Below, piece by piece: positions 41,563 to 50,733 of a stretch of 64,000 nt of DNA (position 1 is its first letter; every line of letters starts with the position of its first letter). The stretch is from Ignavibacteria bacterium (lineage in GTDB: Bacteria > Bacteroidota > Ignavibacteria > Tepidaquicellales > OLB5), in assembly GCA_030835025.1 (NCBI GenBank), contig JAUQWS010000071.1:103730-167729 (forward strand). The letters are read 5' to 3'. The position numbers and the translations under genes were made by a program. Below the pieces are notes generated by a model, which was not told where the DNA came from, did no database searches, and saw only the letters and a list, made by a program, of their open reading frames with translations.

Positions 41563-42264
41563 CTATAGTTTCAGCAACGCTCTGGTTGATTCAACTCCGC
41601 AATTACATAATGCATCAATTATGGATAATCCCGGAACAAAATCGGGTGTATTAAACTGTGTATATACAGGATGTTCAAAACTTTGACTGGAAAGTTTTAT
41701 GTTATTTTCAGCAAACATATGATCTTGTTGATACTTGTGTGCTCCCCCACCATACATGTACTCAGTTGCATTTATTTCTTTGAGTATTGAAATAAGAAGC
41801 TCAGTGGCATTTCCAACACAATTTAAGCTCGAGCCCAATACAATTTTGGAGGTATTTATACCAAGCAGCGAGCAAAATGAAAAAATTATCCGATAATTGA
41901 ACTTTGCAAGGTTTGTGTCTTCATTGTTCAGAAGCTCAGTTACAATAGGAAATATCTCTGAAAAGTAAGCAGCTTTTTTATAATTGACTTCAATTGTCTT
42001 GAGCAGTTTTTCGTTCCATTTCTTGGAATTATCGATCTCGATCTCATTTATTAATTTTGTTCCGTTGTAAGTGCGGTTGATCGGGACCGTGATCCATTTT
42101 GGCTCTCCGCTTATGATCAATTTCACGCGGTTTGCCCAATAACCCCCTGTTTTCGGAAACTGGACATTGTCAAGTAATACAAAAATATCCGATCTAATTA
42201 TTTTGTCAAAAAAGCCTAACCACGGAAGAAATGATGGCTGATGAATTGCCGCTAACAAGTTCAA
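41563..42264 (-). CDS. WbqC-family protein (copy 2)
   Basis: 233 residues with AAIHQPSFLPWLGFFDKIIRSDIFVLLDNVQFPK, WANRVKLIISGEPKWITVPI, TEYMYGGGAHKYQQDHMFAENNIKL and LSIIDALCNCGVESTRALL. It aligns along its length with the copy at 40729-41433 but at low identity, so the two probably act on different sugars rather than being a recent duplicate. The start is TTG, and 60 bases separate it from the deacetylase-like gene upstream. Confidence 0.85.
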   Translation of the reverse strand: MNLLAAIHQPSFLPWLGFFDKIIRSDIFVLLDNVQFPKTGGYWANRVKLIISGEPKWITVPINRTYNGTKLINEIEIDNSKKWNEKLLKTIEVNYKKAAYFSEIFPIVTELLNNEDTNLAKFNYRIIFSFCSLLGINTSKIVLGSSLNCVGNATELLISILKEINATEYMYGGGAHKYQQDHMFAENNIKLSSQSFEHPVYTQFNTPDFVPGLSIIDALCNCGVESTRALLKL

Positions 42265-42324
42265 GTCCTTTTAAAATATGTTATCAATTGTTCCCGATAA
42301 TTTGATGAACCGGTAGAAACTGTC

Positions 42325-43065
42325 TCAGATAATATCTTTTACAACAATATTTGCAATCGATTCATGCTGAGCAATCTGCTTTTCGGCATTTGCTCTGATA
42401 GCATTTTTAAGCTTATCGAACTGAGGTATTCTATCTTCGGTCCACCAGGTGTCATGTGTATTTACCTGCACCTTTTTCACAGATTCATCTTCCAGTAAGT
42501 CCCGAATAGTTTTCTCTCTCCATCTGCCGTTTGAGTCTGATACATAGTGAATATCACTTCCAAACAATTGAGGATTATAAGCATTTACCAGTCCGGCGTA
42601 GTTTTCTTTGTATTTCAGGCTTTCAGAGTTGGGGTTATGATAAGAAAAAGACCGAATTTCGGTTTTCAATTCCCTTTCCATAAAGGAAGCTTCATAAGCA
42701 ATATGTTCCTCAATATTCTTGAATACTTCATTACCGTAAAAACTGCAGTCAAAATGTAGTCCGATATCGTGGCCTATTTTTGTCCAGTTCCTGAAAACTG
42801 CAATATTCTCCTTATCCCAGAAGTTGTAATGGTTCGAATGAAGCTGGATGAATAATGTAGACCTAATTCCCTGAGAGTGATCAAGCTTTGCAAGAATATC
42901 CATCTGGTCAACATTATATTCAACGTCATGCCTCCAGATAACAAATGAATCTAAATTACCGAAATCTGTGTAACCAACTGAAGTGAATCTGGATTTTGCA
43001 AGTTTTAAAAGGCTTGTATACTCATTAAGAGTAAAAGGGCAGTTGGTTTTGATAAAATTAGTCAT
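42325..43065 (-). CDS. polysaccharide deacetylase-like protein
   Basis: 246 residues with SFVIWRHDVEYNVDQMDILAKLDHSQGIRSTLFIQLHS near residue 45, where the HD pair resembles the NodB metal/base Asp. IGHDIGLHFDCSFYG and VQVNTHDTWWTED follow. It is a distant NodB/CE4-like barrel, related in style but not closely in sequence to the WbmS pair. The likely role is to remove an acyl group from a nucleotide- or lipid-linked sugar. It overlaps the aminotransferase stop/start by one base. Confidence 0.65.
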   Translation of the reverse strand: MTNFIKTNCPFTLNEYTSLLKLAKSRFTSVGYTDFGNLDSFVIWRHDVEYNVDQMDILAKLDHSQGIRSTLFIQLHSNHYNFWDKENIAVFRNWTKIGHDIGLHFDCSFYGNEVFKNIEEHIAYEASFMERELKTEIRSFSYHNPNSESLKYKENYAGLVNAYNPQLFGSDIHYVSDSNGRWREKTIRDLLEDESVKKVQVNTHDTWWTEDRIPQFDKLKNAIRANAEKQIAQHESIANIVVKDII

Positions 43066-44231
43066 TATGAAAAATGTTTGATTGTCTTACTTAAGCCTTC
43101 TGCGTAGATCTCAATCTTCTCATCTTCTATTGGACTTAAAACCGTATTAAACATTCGGGGTACAAGATATTCAGCATTAGGGCAGGAACCGCCGGAGTAA
43201 TCCACTTTGCCTTCGTAATGCGGGCATGCAGTTGGGCAGCCTTTTGTATATGCCATAGGCACCTGGAAGATGGGGTATCTGTAAACCGGACTTGGTTCAA
43301 GACCAAATGCTCCATACGGCATGAATGCAGGAAGAAAATATGTAGCACCGTTCTCCTTAAGAACTTCCATAAACTTCTTGTAATCTATGCCAAATTCTTC
43401 ACCTTTGAAAGTACATGCCCAAATATGGTATGAACTCCAGTTCTTGGGGAGCACTTGCTGCTCGATCAGCCACTCACATCCTTTTATGGCTTCTGCATAT
43501 AGCTTTGCCAATTCGTGATCTTTTCGGACATATTCTTTTGCATGTTTCCACTGTGCTATTGCAATTGCTGCAATTATTCCGGGCATTTGGTAGTTCCAGT
43601 TAATCCTTTCCGGGATCCTGCCAAACTTTGTAAAGTTTGATCTTTGGCCAAAATCTTTATTGTTTATAGCCAGGAATCCGCCCTGTCCCGTACTCAGCTG
43701 CTTTCTATGATTAAAACTGAATGCCGCAAAATCACCGTGCAGCCCCGCGTACTTTCCATTTTGCTGTGCAAACAAGGCATGTGCACAATCTTCTATCACC
43801 GGGATATTGTTCGCTTTCGCAATTTCCATGATCTTATCCATATCACACATGCTTCCAAACAGATGAGTACAAATAATTGCTTTAGTCCTGGATGTGATCT
43901 TGCTTTCAATGGATTCCGGATCTGCGTTCATTGTGTTAAGATCCACATCTGCAAAAACCGGTACACCATTATGATACATTACAGCCATTCCGGCAAAAGT
44001 AACAATAGGATCTACAATTACTTCATCACCCGGACCAATACCTACAGTCTGAAGTGCAATGTGCAGAGCACCCATGCAGGAATTAACAGCTATTATTTTT
44101 TCGGCGGCAAAGTCTTTTGAAATAACATCCACCAGTTCTTCAATTACTTTCTCTGAAGCACTGTCCTGATTGTTATCAAGCCAGCGCCTCAACATATCAA
44201 ATTCCTCGTTTGTATATCTTTTAGTTGCCAT
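43065..44231 (-). CDS. DegT/DnrJ/EryC1/StrS aminotransferase (copy 1)
   Basis: 388 residues. Features include VNSCMGALHIALQTVGIGPGDEVIVDP, the Asp of PVIEDCAHALFAQQNG, and the PLP Lys within AAFSFNHRKQLSTGQGG. It transfers an amino group from glutamate to a keto-sugar. A Cys-rich stretch near residue 345 (KGCPTACPHYEGKVDYSGG, with CP again just after) is uncommon in the family. The downstream oxidoreductase-deacetylase-formyltransferase group may act on the same sugar. Confidence 0.85.
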   Translation of the reverse strand: MATKRYTNEEFDMLRRWLDNNQDSASEKVIEELVDVISKDFAAEKIIAVNSCMGALHIALQTVGIGPGDEVIVDPIVTFAGMAVMYHNGVPVFADVDLNTMNADPESIESKITSRTKAIICTHLFGSMCDMDKIMEIAKANNIPVIEDCAHALFAQQNGKYAGLHGDFAAFSFNHRKQLSTGQGGFLAINNKDFGQRSNFTKFGRIPERINWNYQMPGIIAAIAIAQWKHAKEYVRKDHELAKLYAEAIKGCEWLIEQQVLPKNWSSYHIWACTFKGEEFGIDYKKFMEVLKENGATYFLPAFMPYGAFGLEPSPVYRYPIFQVPMAYTKGCPTACPHYEGKVDYSGGSCPNAEYLVPRMFNTVLSPIEDEKIEIYAEGLSKTIKHFS

Positions 44232-44233
44232 TA

Positions 44234-45226
44234 CTATAATTTAACGGATTTGTTCGTATTTACGGATGTTTCTATTGCTTTGATCAGGCTGAAATTCAAA
44301 TAGCTTTCATCAAACGAGTTCAAGGGTACTTTATTGTTCTCTATAGAGAATATAAGCTCATCGAATTGCAGCATCAAATCTATTTTCGGCTGTTGCACAT
44401 CAATTGTTGTACTTTCGAGCACATTCTTTTCTTTATAAAATAAATCGCTGCCCGAAATACTTTTTTGAGTTCCCCAGATATCCAGATTGAAGTCACTTTT
44501 GACCGTGGCGGAAGCGGAACACAGAAACTCCCCGATTGCACCGCTTTCAAACTCAATAATTACGGCAAAAGTATCCTTTATCCACTCTTTTTTCAATTCA
44601 AAAGCATTCCCAAAAGCCGAAACTCTCAGGATCCTGCCACCAATCCATCTTAAAAGATCAAGGGCATGTATGGCACCGGTATGAAGAAACGGGTAAATAT
44701 CTCCCGGATAATTGAGCCACCACTTCTTTTCTTTTAATCTGATTGACGAAACCAGATCGAACACATATGTCCCCCTCACTAATTTGATCGCACCAAGCTC
44801 ACCGGAATCTGCCATTCTCTTTGCATTTACAAACTGTTGTCTATAACGGCAATTCATTCCCACCTGGAGAATCTTTCCGCTTTTCAGAATCGCTGCTTTA
44901 ATATTCTTGTATTCGGATTCAGAATAAGCCAATGGTTTTTCACAAAAAACGTGTTTTTCATTATTCAGAGATTTTGTCACATGTTCTTCGTGAAGGTGAT
45001 TTGGTGAGATGATCAATACTATATCGATTTCCTTATTCTTAATTGCATCATCAAGGTTTGTATCAACAGAATAAAACCCAAACTCTTTCCCGAACGCGGT
45101 ATTTTTCTCACTTTCTTCCGCCACAACCAATGTTTTTAAAGATGCACGTGGGTCATTCATTAAGGCAACACAATGTTTTCTGGCCATGAACCCGGAACCC
45201 ACCACGCATATGTCGTACTTTTTCAA
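44234..45226 (-). CDS. Gfo/Idh/MocA-family oxidoreductase
   Basis: 330 residues. The Rossmann strand CVVGSGFMARKHCVAL is followed by VLIISPNHLHEEHVTKSLNNEKHVFCEKPLAYSESEY (EKP motif) and YPFLHTGAIHALDLLRWIGG, where the His lies near the active site. It would oxidise or reduce a sugar (for example at C3) using NAD(P), the usual step before a DegT aminotransferase, which is the next gene in the transcript (gap of 2 bases). The start is TTG and overlaps the WbmS stop. Confidence 0.85.
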   Translation of the reverse strand: MKKYDICVVGSGFMARKHCVALMNDPRASLKTLVVAEESEKNTAFGKEFGFYSVDTNLDDAIKNKEIDIVLIISPNHLHEEHVTKSLNNEKHVFCEKPLAYSESEYKNIKAAILKSGKILQVGMNCRYRQQFVNAKRMADSGELGAIKLVRGTYVFDLVSSIRLKEKKWWLNYPGDIYPFLHTGAIHALDLLRWIGGRILRVSAFGNAFELKKEWIKDTFAVIIEFESGAIGEFLCSASATVKSDFNLDIWGTQKSISGSDLFYKEKNVLESTTIDVQQPKIDLMLQFDELIFSIENNKVPLNSFDESYLNFSLIKAIETSVNTNKSVKL

Positions 45227-45936
45227 AATGTTGCTCCTGAACTAAAATCTTTTGCAATCTCAAATTGGGTTTTCGTTACAAGCTTGTGTTCCTTAATATG
45301 CTCCAATAATCTTATCAATAAATCCCGTGAGCCCTCAGTTTTGCTATTTCGAAAAGTCCTGAGTTTTGAAGGATTCTTATAGAAAACTTTAGCGTCATTA
45401 TATCTCTGTTCATTCTCTGTGTTCAAAAATATGTGTATTGGATGAAAATTGAAAATGTTCAGCCCGGAATCATTCAGGTCCATTTTGTGGTCGTCAAATC
45501 CATGGCCGTAAGACCAATGAATATCGTCTTCCCAATTGAACGGAATCCGGATCATACCCGTCCACAATTTGTATGGCTTCACTTTTGAGTGGTACGGAAG
45601 GAAGTGATTTGATTCATAAACAAACCCCTTCTCTGAGAATTTCTGAATTAACTGGCTGCTTTGCAGCATTGAATGAGACCGGACTCCTTTTGCATCAGGA
45701 TGGATTTCGAGCAGCTCATCAATTATCCGGTCAATACTTTTTGAATTATCCGAAAAGAGAGGATTGAAGTTTGGATGTACTGCAATTTCAAACAGATCTT
45801 TATTACAGTTCTTCAGTATTTCAGAATAGTGTGTAGAAAAAAATGTGCATTTCACTCTGTACTTATCAAAGAGTTCAAGTGTATCTTCAATTAGCTCATC
45901 CGGAGCCCAGTCTATATCAGAGGTAAATGATATCAT
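45223..45936 (-). CDS. WbmS-like polysaccharide deacetylase-fold protein (copy 2)
   Basis: 237 residues, the same length as copy 1 at 39760-40473 and clearly paralogous. Matching segments are SDIDWAPDELIEDTLELF, KCTFFSTHYSEILK, HPDAKGVRSHSMLQ, MIRIPFNWEDDIHWSYGHGFDD and NIFNFHPIHIFLNTENEQRYNDAK. A NodB-like deacetylase role on an N-acylated sugar is likely. Its ATG overlaps the stop of the formyltransferase gene, linking deacetylation with formylation: a free amine exposed by one could be formylated by the other (inference). Confidence 0.75.
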   Translation of the reverse strand: MISFTSDIDWAPDELIEDTLELFDKYRVKCTFFSTHYSEILKNCNKDLFEIAVHPNFNPLFSDNSKSIDRIIDELLEIHPDAKGVRSHSMLQSSQLIQKFSEKGFVYESNHFLPYHSKVKPYKLWTGMIRIPFNWEDDIHWSYGHGFDDHKMDLNDSGLNIFNFHPIHIFLNTENEQRYNDAKVFYKNPSKLRTFRNSKTEGSRDLLIRLLEHIKEHKLVTKTQFEIAKDFSSGATF

Positions 45937-46709
45937 AAATCTTCAATATCAGCATCCCATATTTTTATTTTTTTCCCGTTAATTATAGTAAATGCTCCGG
46001 GATAAGGCCTGGTTTGCGCACGAATAAAATTACGAATTTCAGTTGAACTCATTCCCCAGTCTATTTCACCGTCTTTCGGTTCTCTTTGCGGGAAGTAAGT
46101 TGCTTGTGATTCGTCTTGAGACACGCGTGGTGCTGAACCATCGGAGATCATTGGAATGTATTTTTCGACTATGTCCAGAGCCGCTTCAGTTGCTTTATCT
46201 ATCAGATGTTTGATATTATCTTCAGGACTGATAAGGAACTTATTTTGAGCAATTATATCCCCGTTATCAATTCCATCCTCCAAATAGAAGAACGTCAATC
46301 CGGTTTCAGTCTCACCATTGATAATTGACCACACAAGCGGGGCTCCTCCTCTGTACTTCGGAAGCAAAGACGCATGCATGCCGGCACATCCAAGCGATGC
46401 TATTTCCCTGATCTTCTTTGGTATCATGTAATACCATCCGATTACAAGAAGAAAGTCGGGGTTTGTTTCCCTGATCTTATCGTAATAAGTGCCCATTTTA
46501 GATGTGACTTCAATAACCGGTATATTAAACTCCTGCCCAAGTTGGTGAAAATCTGTAAACAGGACATTATGAACCTTTGACTCCGAATATGAGATCTTGA
46601 ACTCGCGCGGTATAGTGAAAATAGTTGTAACCTCCGCAAGTTTTTTTTCTATGATGCGTTTGCAGCACTCATAGCCTAATTCAGTAGCTCCAAAAAATAC
46701 AAGCTTCAT
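45933..46709 (-). CDS. formyltransferase (methionyl-tRNA formyltransferase-like, sugar type)
   Basis: 258 residues. The N10-formyl-THF transferase domain shows KLVFFGATELGYECCKRI, DFLLVIGWYYMIPKKI, GMHASLLPKYRGGAPLVWSIINGE and LEDGIDNGDIIAQNKF. The catalytic His and Asp are present. The Asn two residues before the His in Fmt and ArnA is Gly here. A C-terminal segment resembles the Fmt OB region (DWGMSSTEIRNFIRAQTRPYPGAFT). In this locus it most likely formylates an amino sugar rather than Met-tRNA. Confidence 0.8.
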   Translation of the reverse strand: MKLVFFGATELGYECCKRIIEKKLAEVTTIFTIPREFKISYSESKVHNVLFTDFHQLGQEFNIPVIEVTSKMGTYYDKIRETNPDFLLVIGWYYMIPKKIREIASLGCAGMHASLLPKYRGGAPLVWSIINGETETGLTFFYLEDGIDNGDIIAQNKFLISPEDNIKHLIDKATEAALDIVEKYIPMISDGSAPRVSQDESQATYFPQREPKDGEIDWGMSSTEIRNFIRAQTRPYPGAFTIINGKKIKIWDADIEDL

Positions 46710-46712
46710 AAT

Positions 46713-48590
46713 TTACTTATTAAAGACTTTGTTCCACCATTCAAAACACAATAACGACCATATGAGAAGACGCCTGTTGGTTTTACCCTCAAAATGTTCA
46801 TTCAAGAGTTCCTGAACGAGCTTGGGCTGTATATAGTCGTAAATCCTCGCTCTTTTATCCAGTAACAGGCTTTTTATATAGTCTATACTTTGACCCTTAA
46901 ACCAACTTGCATCGGGAGCCGAGAATCCCTGTTTCTTCCCCACAGTATAAGAACCGGGCACATATTTTGAAAGTGCTTTTCGCAGAATTGTCTTACCGTC
47001 ATTGTTCTGTTCGTAGAATTTTTCGGTCTTAGCTCCGGGTTCATTTTCGTTTATTCTGATGACTTCGCGGAGGTTTTTCAATTTATATTTCACAGGGATC
47101 TTCATTGCAAAATCCACAAGGTCGTTATCAAGAAATGGGACCCTCGTTTCTAGGCTATGTGCCATACTAAGCTTATCTTCAACAATAAGGATACCGTGCA
47201 TAAAAGTTTTGATCTCAAAATATAACGAAAGGTTCACGTATTCTTCATGTGAAATTGATCTATCTGCCTTATTTCGCAGTACATTTCTGAATGCATCTAT
47301 TGTCTCATGGCCTTTGATCTCTTCATAAACAGAACTGCTGAAAAACCGCGGCTTATAGCTATCCGGTATAAGTCTTTGCCAATACTTATAGTACTTCTTA
47401 ATATAATGATCTCGATCATCGTTTACTACTGCTCTGTAATATCTCCACGGGTAACCGGCAAAGAGTTCGTCTCCGCCGGAGCCTGAAAGTATGACCTTGA
47501 CAAATTTGCTGGCAAGCCTGGCAATATAGAAGTTTGGGTAAGACTGTCCAATTCTCAGATCCTCCAGATGCCATATTAAGCTAGGCATTACTCTTTCCAT
47601 ATCGCCAGCTTTCAGCACAACTTCATAATGTTCGGTTTTGTAAATATTTGAAAGGAATTCCGCTTTATTTCTTTCATCAAATCCAAGCTCAAGACCGGAG
47701 GCTGAAGAAAGATCAAAACCGCAAGTGAATGTCTTTAGGTTCAAAAAGTTCTTTGCCGCTATAGACGTCACAGATCCAGAATCCATCCCCCCGCTTAAGT
47801 ATGAACCAATCTCCACATCGCTTATAAGCTGTCTGTTTACAGCCTGGTCAAACAGTCTCTTTAATTCTTCAACATACTCTCTCTCATCCTTCGTATCCTG
47901 GTCCTTGAAATCGTAATCCCAATACTCATGAAGTTTGAGAGAATTAATTTCACCCAGTTTAAGCGACAATGTGTGGGCTGCCGGCAGTATTTTTATGTCG
48001 CGGAAGATCGTCAGATCAGAAAAAACGTTTTGAAAGGAAAAATATTCATTCAAAGCCTCATTACAAACACTGACTGTTACGTCGTTATGTTCAAGGATTG
48101 CCTTGATTTCTGATGCAAAAATGAAAATGCCGTTTTTGTAATAATAATAGAGGGGTTTAATGCCGTATCTGTCTCTGGCTATGAACAGTTCATTTTTTTT
48201 ATTATTCCAGATAGCAAAACTGAACATTCCGTTGAACTTAAGAATACAATCCTTGCCCCAATGCTGAAAAGATTTCAGGATCACCTCTGTATCAGATTTG
48301 GAATTGAACTTGTATCCCAATGACTCCAGTTCAATCCGCAGATTCATAAAGTTGAATACTTCTCCATTATACGTAATTACGAAATTCCCATCGTCAGTTT
48401 GCATTGGCTGGTTCGCAAGAGGTGAGAGGTCAATTATCGCAAGCCTTCTGTGCGCAAGTCCAATATATGAATTTGACCAAATACCATCCCCATCCGGTCC
48501 TCGGTGTTTAATTGAATCCCTCATCCTTTTCAGCATACTGATCGAGACAGGCTGGGAATTAACATTAAATATACCTACTATTCCACACAT
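46713..48590 (-). CDS. asnB: glutamine-dependent asparagine synthase-like amidotransferase (copy 1)
   Basis: 625 residues. The N-terminal glutaminase domain has Cys2 (MCGIVGIFN), RGPDGDGIW and HRRLAIIDLSPLANQPM. The synthetase domain has the ATP loop SYLSGGMDSGSVTSIA near residue 265 and LSGSGGDELFAGYPWRYYRA. AsnB-like proteins in O-antigen loci amidate uronic acids instead of aspartate. Given two copies in a glycan locus, I favour that role, but sequence alone cannot exclude asparagine synthesis. It sits 3 bases upstream of the formyltransferase. Confidence 0.85.
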   Translation of the reverse strand: MCGIVGIFNVNSQPVSISMLKRMRDSIKHRGPDGDGIWSNSYIGLAHRRLAIIDLSPLANQPMQTDDGNFVITYNGEVFNFMNLRIELESLGYKFNSKSDTEVILKSFQHWGKDCILKFNGMFSFAIWNNKKNELFIARDRYGIKPLYYYYKNGIFIFASEIKAILEHNDVTVSVCNEALNEYFSFQNVFSDLTIFRDIKILPAAHTLSLKLGEINSLKLHEYWDYDFKDQDTKDEREYVEELKRLFDQAVNRQLISDVEIGSYLSGGMDSGSVTSIAAKNFLNLKTFTCGFDLSSASGLELGFDERNKAEFLSNIYKTEHYEVVLKAGDMERVMPSLIWHLEDLRIGQSYPNFYIARLASKFVKVILSGSGGDELFAGYPWRYYRAVVNDDRDHYIKKYYKYWQRLIPDSYKPRFFSSSVYEEIKGHETIDAFRNVLRNKADRSISHEEYVNLSLYFEIKTFMHGILIVEDKLSMAHSLETRVPFLDNDLVDFAMKIPVKYKLKNLREVIRINENEPGAKTEKFYEQNNDGKTILRKALSKYVPGSYTVGKKQGFSAPDASWFKGQSIDYIKSLLLDKRARIYDYIQPKLVQELLNEHFEGKTNRRLLIWSLLCFEWWNKVFNK

Positions 48591-48616
48591 ATAATTGAAT
48601 TAGTTTGCGGCTCTAT

Positions 48617-49570
48617 TTAGTATTTAGTTGCTACAACGGAATATCCGGATTCCTGAGAATCAAGGTGCTCTATCTCTAAACGGGCATTTCTGCAATATCT
48701 TTCCACTTCTTCTTTAGTGTGTCTGTGGCAATTCAACGGACGGAACCAGTCAAAATTAACAAGGTTCATTTCGTTTACATTAGCTTCCGGCCTGTACCAC
48801 ATTTTACATATATGCCAATAGAACAATCTCTGGATATCGATCTTTCCTTTCTTAATTCCCAGGTACGGAATATCCTCAGGTACGTCTATTTCAGTTTTAA
48901 GTTCCGATAATACTTTCCCCAGAAGTGTCAGAGGCATTAAAGCTTCCCATGCCTTTTCATTTGTCATTTCGGAAATGTAATGTCTAATGTGATCATCGGT
49001 AAACTCTCTTATTGGACTTTTTTTGGCGTAAACGTAAAACAGAAATTTACCGCTCTTTTTCAGTTTTGTAGAAAGGTAATTCAGTGAATTTTCAGTACTA
49101 TCGGTATGATGAAGTACGCCTTCACAAAAAATTATGTCTATTGAATTATCGGGTATTGGAATATCCGTTATCGAGGCCCTCATAAAATCACCCGGTAATT
49201 TGGCTTCAGCAAACCTCTGTTTGGCAACATCAATCGCGCTGGATATATCTACACCAAGGTAGAAATGATCTTTAATGTATTTGTCCCAGAATATCATCCC
49301 CGAATAACCTGCTCCGCAACCCGCATCCAATATGATCTTCTTTCCGCCTTCAAGCCATGAATCCATGACCGATTCATTACCGCCGCAATATCTATCTATT
49401 AACCACTTTCGCTGCAGCACTTTAATTTCCTCGTTCTCATAAAAGTCCCTCATTTCCCATTTGTAACCGAACGTAGATTCAGTTTGTACCTGAGTACTGG
49501 AATAATGTACCTTTGTCTTCTTCAATACATCTTCATCAATCTTCAATATTCTGAATAATTCAGAGTTCAT
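48617..49570 (-). CDS. class I SAM-dependent methyltransferase (copy 2)
   Basis: 317 residues. Motif I is KIILDAGCGAGYSGMIFWDKY near residues 88-108, followed by FYLGVDISSAIDVAKQRF, SIDIIFCEGVLHHTDSTENSLNYLSTKLKKSGKFLFYVY and a C-terminal helical part. The N-terminal 80 residues (TFGYKWEMRDFYENEEIKVLQRKW) are not part of the core fold. It overlaps the aminotransferase by 4 bases. A sugar or lipid-carrier glycan is the probable substrate. Confidence 0.78.
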   Translation of the reverse strand: MNSELFRILKIDEDVLKKTKVHYSSTQVQTESTFGYKWEMRDFYENEEIKVLQRKWLIDRYCGGNESVMDSWLEGGKKIILDAGCGAGYSGMIFWDKYIKDHFYLGVDISSAIDVAKQRFAEAKLPGDFMRASITDIPIPDNSIDIIFCEGVLHHTDSTENSLNYLSTKLKKSGKFLFYVYAKKSPIREFTDDHIRHYISEMTNEKAWEALMPLTLLGKVLSELKTEIDVPEDIPYLGIKKGKIDIQRLFYWHICKMWYRPEANVNEMNLVNFDWFRPLNCHRHTKEEVERYCRNARLEIEHLDSQESGYSVVATKY

Positions 49571-50733
49571 AACTTGTAATTTCTAATGGTTTCAGAAATG
49601 TATTCAAATTCAATATCAGTTAATGACGGAAAAAGCGGAAAAGCAATGGAGCATTCGCTGGCTATAAAACTGTTGGGATAATTTTCGGGCTTAAAGCCGT
49701 ATTTATTTCTATAGTAGTCTAGTAAGTGGACTGCATGGGTCCCCGGTCGGGTTGAAATACCCTTAGTTTGCAGATAATCCATAAACTCATTCCGCATGCC
49801 GCTTATCCTGTTTAAGTTTCCCATGTTTATTTCTTCGGGTTTAAATAAACATACATAAGCCTGGAAACCATGTTCGAAATTATTACCGGTAAACGGTTTT
49901 TCAAGCCAGCTAATCGTTTTGATGAGATCATTGTACTTATCTGCAACCATACTTCGTTTTTTGTGAATCGACTCAGCTCTATCCATTTGCGTAGAGCCAA
50001 TTGAGGCCTGAATATCAGTCATTCTGTAATTGTATCCCAGGTAGGGAAAATCCGGCAGTAAATATGGTTTACTTCCAAGATGTCTTTGATGGTCTGAGAT
50101 ACTTGCACCATGATCGCGCATAGATCTGAGTTGGATTGCAAGTTCGTTATCATTTGTTGTTATCATGCCTCCTTCACCGGTAGTGATCGCCTTCCTTGGA
50201 TGGAAACTGAAGCAGCCCGTATTACCGAAGTTTCCAACATGCATTCCATTATATTGTGCTCCAAATCCGCAAGCTGCATCTTCAACAACAAAAAGTTTGT
50301 ATTTTGAAGCCAGTTCATTAACCCTGTCCATTTCAGATGAAAGACCGAATAAGTGAACAGGTATTATTGCTTTTGTTCTGTCTGTTATATGTTTTTCGAT
50401 CTGAGACGTGTCAATGTTATAAGTACTGATATCAATATCACACAAAACAGGCTTAGCACCCAGATACTCAACTGAGTTTGCTGTTGCTATCCAGGTAAAT
50501 GAGGGAAGTATTACTTCATCCTCCCGCGAAATTCCTAATGCTGCAAGTGATAGATGAAGTGCAGTAGTGCAATTTGATACTGCAATTGAGTTCTTAGTAC
50601 CTGTAAAAGTGCACCATTTCTCTTCAAACTCTTTTACAAAAGACCCCTGAACTACCCATCCGGAACTTAGGGGTTTGTGAATATTTTCATATTCACTTTC
50701 TTCAAATACGGTTCTTGCAATTGGTATATTCAT
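49567..50733 (-). CDS. DegT/DnrJ/EryC1/StrS aminotransferase (copy 2)
   Basis: 388 residues. SNCTTALHLSLAALGISREDEVILPSFTWIATANSVEYLGAKPVLCDID, the Asp in FVVEDAACGFGAQYNG and the PLP Lys of GCFSFHPRKAITTGEGGMITTND are textbook. It is closer to the standard sugar aminotransferase pattern than copy 1. It adds an amine to a 3- or 4-keto sugar nucleotide. It abuts an SDR epimerase (1-base overlap), which could make or modify the same sugar. Confidence 0.88.
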   Translation of the reverse strand: MNIPIARTVFEESEYENIHKPLSSGWVVQGSFVKEFEEKWCTFTGTKNSIAVSNCTTALHLSLAALGISREDEVILPSFTWIATANSVEYLGAKPVLCDIDISTYNIDTSQIEKHITDRTKAIIPVHLFGLSSEMDRVNELASKYKLFVVEDAACGFGAQYNGMHVGNFGNTGCFSFHPRKAITTGEGGMITTNDNELAIQLRSMRDHGASISDHQRHLGSKPYLLPDFPYLGYNYRMTDIQASIGSTQMDRAESIHKKRSMVADKYNDLIKTISWLEKPFTGNNFEHGFQAYVCLFKPEEINMGNLNRISGMRNEFMDYLQTKGISTRPGTHAVHLLDYYRNKYGFKPENYPNSFIASECSIAFPLFPSLTDIEFEYISETIRNYKL

